Origin: Ophthalmolycus amberensis
Lineage: Eukaryota; Chordata; Actinopteri; Perciformes; Zoarcidae
Reading direction: 5' to 3'
Assembly (NCBI GenBank): GCA_024529925.1
Contig: JAFEUB010000780.1
Coordinates: forward strand, 186,001-250,000
DNA: 64,000 nucleotides
In this document: positions 61,491 through 64,000 of the stretch, piece by piece
Layout: each line of letters starts with the position of its first letter
Numbering within the stretch: position 1 is the first letter of the stretch
Made by a program: the position numbers and the translations under genes
Notes under the pieces: generated by a model
The model's input: only the letters and a program-made list of their open reading frames with translations
What the model was told of the DNA's origin: nothing
Databases searched by the model: none

Positions 61491-62692
61491 TCTTTGGCTA
61501 CACAGATGATACTTATTGGTAAGATCAAGTCATTGTTGGTTGTCGGTCTCTTCATGGGTTTTGTTGGAACACCACCAGCCGTAATACTTACCGGTAATAG
61601 TTTATTTTTTTTCCAATAGAGCAAAAGCGCTACTAACTTTCTATCGGATTTTGTCCAGCTAGTAATTGCGATTTGAATGTTGTAGCTTCTATGTACAATT
61701 GGTTAGCAATTAAAACAAAGACAGGCATTTCATCTCATGTGATATACTGTAACCCAGCGGTAGGCAGAAATAAGTGCCACCATTGGCACACGGTACCAAT
61801 GGCAAACTAGCAACAAGTGTGCGAGAGTTTTTTTGAAATTTTGAAGCACCCTCTCAAATGAATGCCAAATTACCTCTTCCACAGCCATTGGCAGTTGGCC
61901 TGCCTGTTATTGACGGTAGTTTGAATGAATTTTTAATTATTTTTTGTAAAGCAATAACACATGCAGTTTTGTCATTTACAGCTTGTTCTGGTTCTATAGC
62001 CACTGTCGTGTGCGTCCAATAAACTGCAACATAGCCGACGCAACATACCATACGCCATCACATAACAAAATGTGTCATTGCACAGTGCTTGTAACTGCTA
62101 AAAACAGCATCTCTTCTGTCTCCCAGACATCAATCTCCTCCCAATTCTCTGTCCATACACTTTCGCCACCTTCTTATAACGCAGTATTTCATTAAAGTGC
62201 AGACTAGCCTTCATCCTTATCAACAGCCAGAAACATATTTTTTCAGCACATTTCAATAACCCTAAAACCTTGTTCAGTCCATTCCCAGACAATCAGAGCA
62301 GCATGGGTGGTCTTTCACAAAGCAGCACTGCCAGCGGCTTCATATCAGTGCAGCACCACCACTTCAACAAGGAAAATGTCACTTTTGATATCTCCCCCTG
62401 GTCATTGTCAGGGTGGGGAGTCTAACCTGGATGATGAAGTAAAAAAGGAAAGGCTGTGGGAGGAAAAATGCTCTCTGGTCAAAGTTTGTGTACTCAACAG
62501 CCCTGCCTGATGCTATTCATTTATTTTCATGCCTCCGCCCAGGCGACAGCCGTGGCCGGAGGCATGATGTTTACGGGTTGTCCATACGGTCCATTTTTCT
62601 GAACGTAATATCTCAGGGATGCCTGAAGGGAATTTCTTCAAATTTGGTACGAGCATCCACCTGAACTCACGGATGAACTGGTTCGATTTTGG

Positions 62693-62705
62693 AGGTCAAA
62701 GGTCA
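62693..62705 (+). promoter_or_regulatory. Perfect DR1 nuclear-receptor motif inside the same repeat
   Basis: AGGTCAAAGGTCA is a direct repeat of AGGTCA with a one-base spacer, the consensus for RXR/PPAR/HNF4-type dimers. It also contains AAAGGTCA, the NR4A monomer site. Function is inferred only. Confidence 0.4.
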
Positions 62706-62840
62706 AGGTTGCTGCGACCTCACGTTCGCTCTCTTCTTGTGAATGCAATATCACAGGGACGCTGTGAGCGAATGTCTTCAAATTTTGCCAGAACGTTGAC
62801 TTGCCTTGAAGGTTGAACTGATTTCAATTTGGTGGTCAAA

Positions 62841-62855
62841 AGGTCACTGTGACCT
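62841..62855. promoter_or_regulatory. Perfect consensus estrogen response element inside a repeat
   Basis: AGGTCACTGTGACCT is a perfect 15-bp inverted repeat with a three-base spacer. Its other strand is the classic vitellogenin-type estrogen response element. Binding in vivo is not shown by sequence alone. Confidence 0.5.
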
Positions 62856-63465
62856 CACGAAACATGTTTTCGTTCATAACTCAAGAATGAATATTCCAAT
62901 TGTAGCAATTTCACGCAAATGTCTAATTGGATAAAATGATGAAGGGGCAGACGTGGATGTAAACTACTTGACCAGACACTACTACTACAACCGCAAGGTG
63001 GTAATTCTATTTGTTTTGTCCGTGTATTATTTCCCCCCTCCTGTTTTTTTGTGCACTGCCATTTATTGTGTCATCATATTTGAGTTTTTACATTCAATTT
63101 AGCTTTTTTTTGTTGCCAGTATCGTCTGCTTGCATCTCCTTGGAGATATTAAGAATGCACAGACACGTTTGTTTGTCAAGACAGCTCGCTGCATAACAAT
63201 GACAGCATAAGTACAACACCAGCATGTGTTACTCATTAGACATTTAATCACTTCTAACAACCATGTGCTCGCAAGCATTGTCAGTATTTCATGTCATGGT
63301 GTGTAGCCCGTAAGTAGACATAAAAGCGAGGAGCTCCCAACAAATCTTTGATCAGCTCAGTCGGTGTGAGACCTGATGATGCGTTGCGGTGTCATCGTTA
63401 TGTTTGCAGTATTTAATGCACTGCCATTACCAATCCATCAAAAGGTCTGCAGCCAGCCTTTAACT

Positions 63466-63488
63466 CACACACACACACACACACACAC
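63466..63488 (+). repeat. (CA) microsatellite upstream of the stalk exon
   Basis: A CA tract in the sense strand of the transcript, about 140 nt before the exon at 63627. CA repeats in RNA are known binding sites for hnRNP L. Confidence 0.95.
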
Positions 63489-63626
63489 GGTGACACACAT
63501 TGAGCTGTTTGATATATCAAACAACGATACCATCGCTTCACAGTGACTTTACTTTATCTTCATGGCTTTTATACTCATTTGTTTCCCCCCCCCCTGTGTT
63601 TGTCATGTATTTGTCCTCTCATCCAG

Positions 63627-63710
63627 ATGCTCCCACCACTACCCCTATACCCACCACTGCCACAACCACTTCCATCACCACCACCATCTCCTTCCCTGAA
63701 GCCAATCAAG
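63627..63710 (+). CDS. cadm1: cadm1 exon: Thr-rich juxtamembrane stalk, probable cassette exon
   Basis: This 84-nt exon lies between acceptor (tcctctcatccag) and donor AAG|gtacag, phase 1 at both ends. It joins upstream as YVYDAPTTTPIP and encodes a 28-residue Thr/Ser/Pro-rich segment ending SFPEANQ. Mammalian CADM1 has a DPPTTIPPP segment and a Thr run at the same place, and the exons of this stalk are alternatively spliced there. The length, a multiple of three with symmetric phase, allows clean skipping. Many Thr/Ser residues are potential mucin-type O-glycosylation sites. The exon is bracketed by a CA tract at 63466-63488 and a TG tract at 63745-63774. The remaining stalk exons, the membrane helix and the cytoplasmic tail (4.1-protein- and PDZ-binding in the family) lie beyond the window. 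Confidence 0.93.
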
Positions 63711-64000
63711 GTACAGTATCACCCTCCCACGATCTGTTTTTCTTTGTGTGTGTGTCTGTGTGTATGTGTGTGTGCTCCGTTATTCCCCGCACAGCCTTGA
63801 ATCACTCCATATATCTCCATCCTCATGCCGCAGTGGCAGTCCTATTCATGTGTTCCTTTAACGATGGGTTACGGTCACCCAGTTTCTGTCATCATTCACC
63901 ATTTTTGAAAGCTTTTACAGTTTTTCCCAATTCTATCTGTAATTTCTCCCTCTTTCTCTGCATAGCGTTTCGTCTAGCTTTACTTGCGTTTTTTTCCGTG
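63711..64000 (+). other. Start of the intron after the stalk exon
   Basis: Intronic sequence running off the window. It begins with the donor gtacag and a TG-rich tract (63745-63774). No further exon is visible. Confidence 0.8.
63745..63774 (+). repeat. (TG) tract downstream of the stalk exon
   Basis: An imperfect TG tract beginning about 35 nt after the donor at 63711. UG repeats in RNA are known sites for TDP-43 and CELF proteins, and they could pair with the CA tract at 63466-63488. Confidence 0.93.

Larger units (their letters stand above)
62530..63005 (+). repeat. Dispersed repeat with internal tandem units and nuclear-receptor motifs
   Basis: Opens with an inverted pair (GCCTCCGCC … GGCCGGAGGC, 62532-62564). 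It continues with three diverged units of roughly 110-120 bp, each carrying an AATATCTCAGGGA-like start, a TTCAAATTT-like middle and a GGTCAAAGGTCA-like end. The last unit contains a perfect estrogen-response-element palindrome. It is probably a non-autonomous DNA element or satellite-derived repeat. The limits are approximate. Confidence 0.6.
52600..63626 (+). other. Intron between Ig domain 3 and the stalk exon (about 11.0 kb)
   Basis: Intronic sequence. It holds a repeat fragment (54185-54290), TG and CA tracts, a degraded repeat with CCTAAACC-type motifs (about 54995-55500), a complete hAT-type MITE (56560-57269), a repeat fragment at 61310-61490, and a motif-rich repeat just before the exon (about 62530-63005). 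I see nothing specific at 57550-59300 and 59530-61200 apart from a short TATAC repeat. Confidence 0.8.

Overview
The window looks like vertebrate nuclear DNA, most probably from a ray-finned (teleost, percomorph-like) fish. It is AT-leaning, full of microsatellites, and carries several degenerate repeats of types familiar from teleost genomes: L2-like LINE 3' ends, a hAT-type MITE, and a tRNA-like B-box repeat. There is no bacterial-style gene packing. Apart from the exons below, the open reading frames are short and lack codon or domain support.

Only one gene is supported. It is a plus-strand, multi-exon immunoglobulin-superfamily adhesion gene whose conceptual product matches CADM1 (SynCAM1/nectin-like 2) rather than CADM2, CADM3 or CADM4. 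Seven exons are clear: 23480-23626, 35509-35661, 36508-36645, 44626-44784, 49116-49212, 52427-52599 and 63627-63710. They total 951 nt, join in one continuous frame, and have GT-AG borders. In order they encode the V-type Ig domain (two exons), the first C2-type Ig domain (two exons), the second C2-type Ig domain (two exons, the only phase-2 intron) and the start of a Thr-rich stalk. The signal-peptide exon must lie left of the window. The rest of the stalk, the transmembrane helix and the cytoplasmic tail lie to the right. An 18-nt microexon is proposed at 1357-1374. It keeps the frame and has strong splice signals.

Layout: 1-23479 is 5' intronic sequence with the microexon, many microsatellites, an LINE-like tail (7220-7354) next to a 63-bp direct duplication, and one arm of an inverted pair of repeats (4598-5040 and 21361-21712). 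23480-36645 holds the V domain and the first half of Ig2. 36646-52599 holds the rest of Ig2 and Ig3, with a B-box repeat (43856-44142) and an L2-like 3' end that still encodes its C-terminus (49797-50116). 52600-64000 holds a complete 710-bp hAT-type MITE with a perfect 8-bp target duplication (56560-57269), a repeat carrying a perfect estrogen response element (about 62530-63005), and the alternatively usable stalk exon, which lies between a CA tract and a TG tract.

No tRNA, rRNA, CRISPR, operon or second protein-coding gene could be supported. Most of the window is intron. The points of most interest are the microexon, the possible RNA-structure control of exon 63627-63710, and regulatory motifs delivered by repeats.
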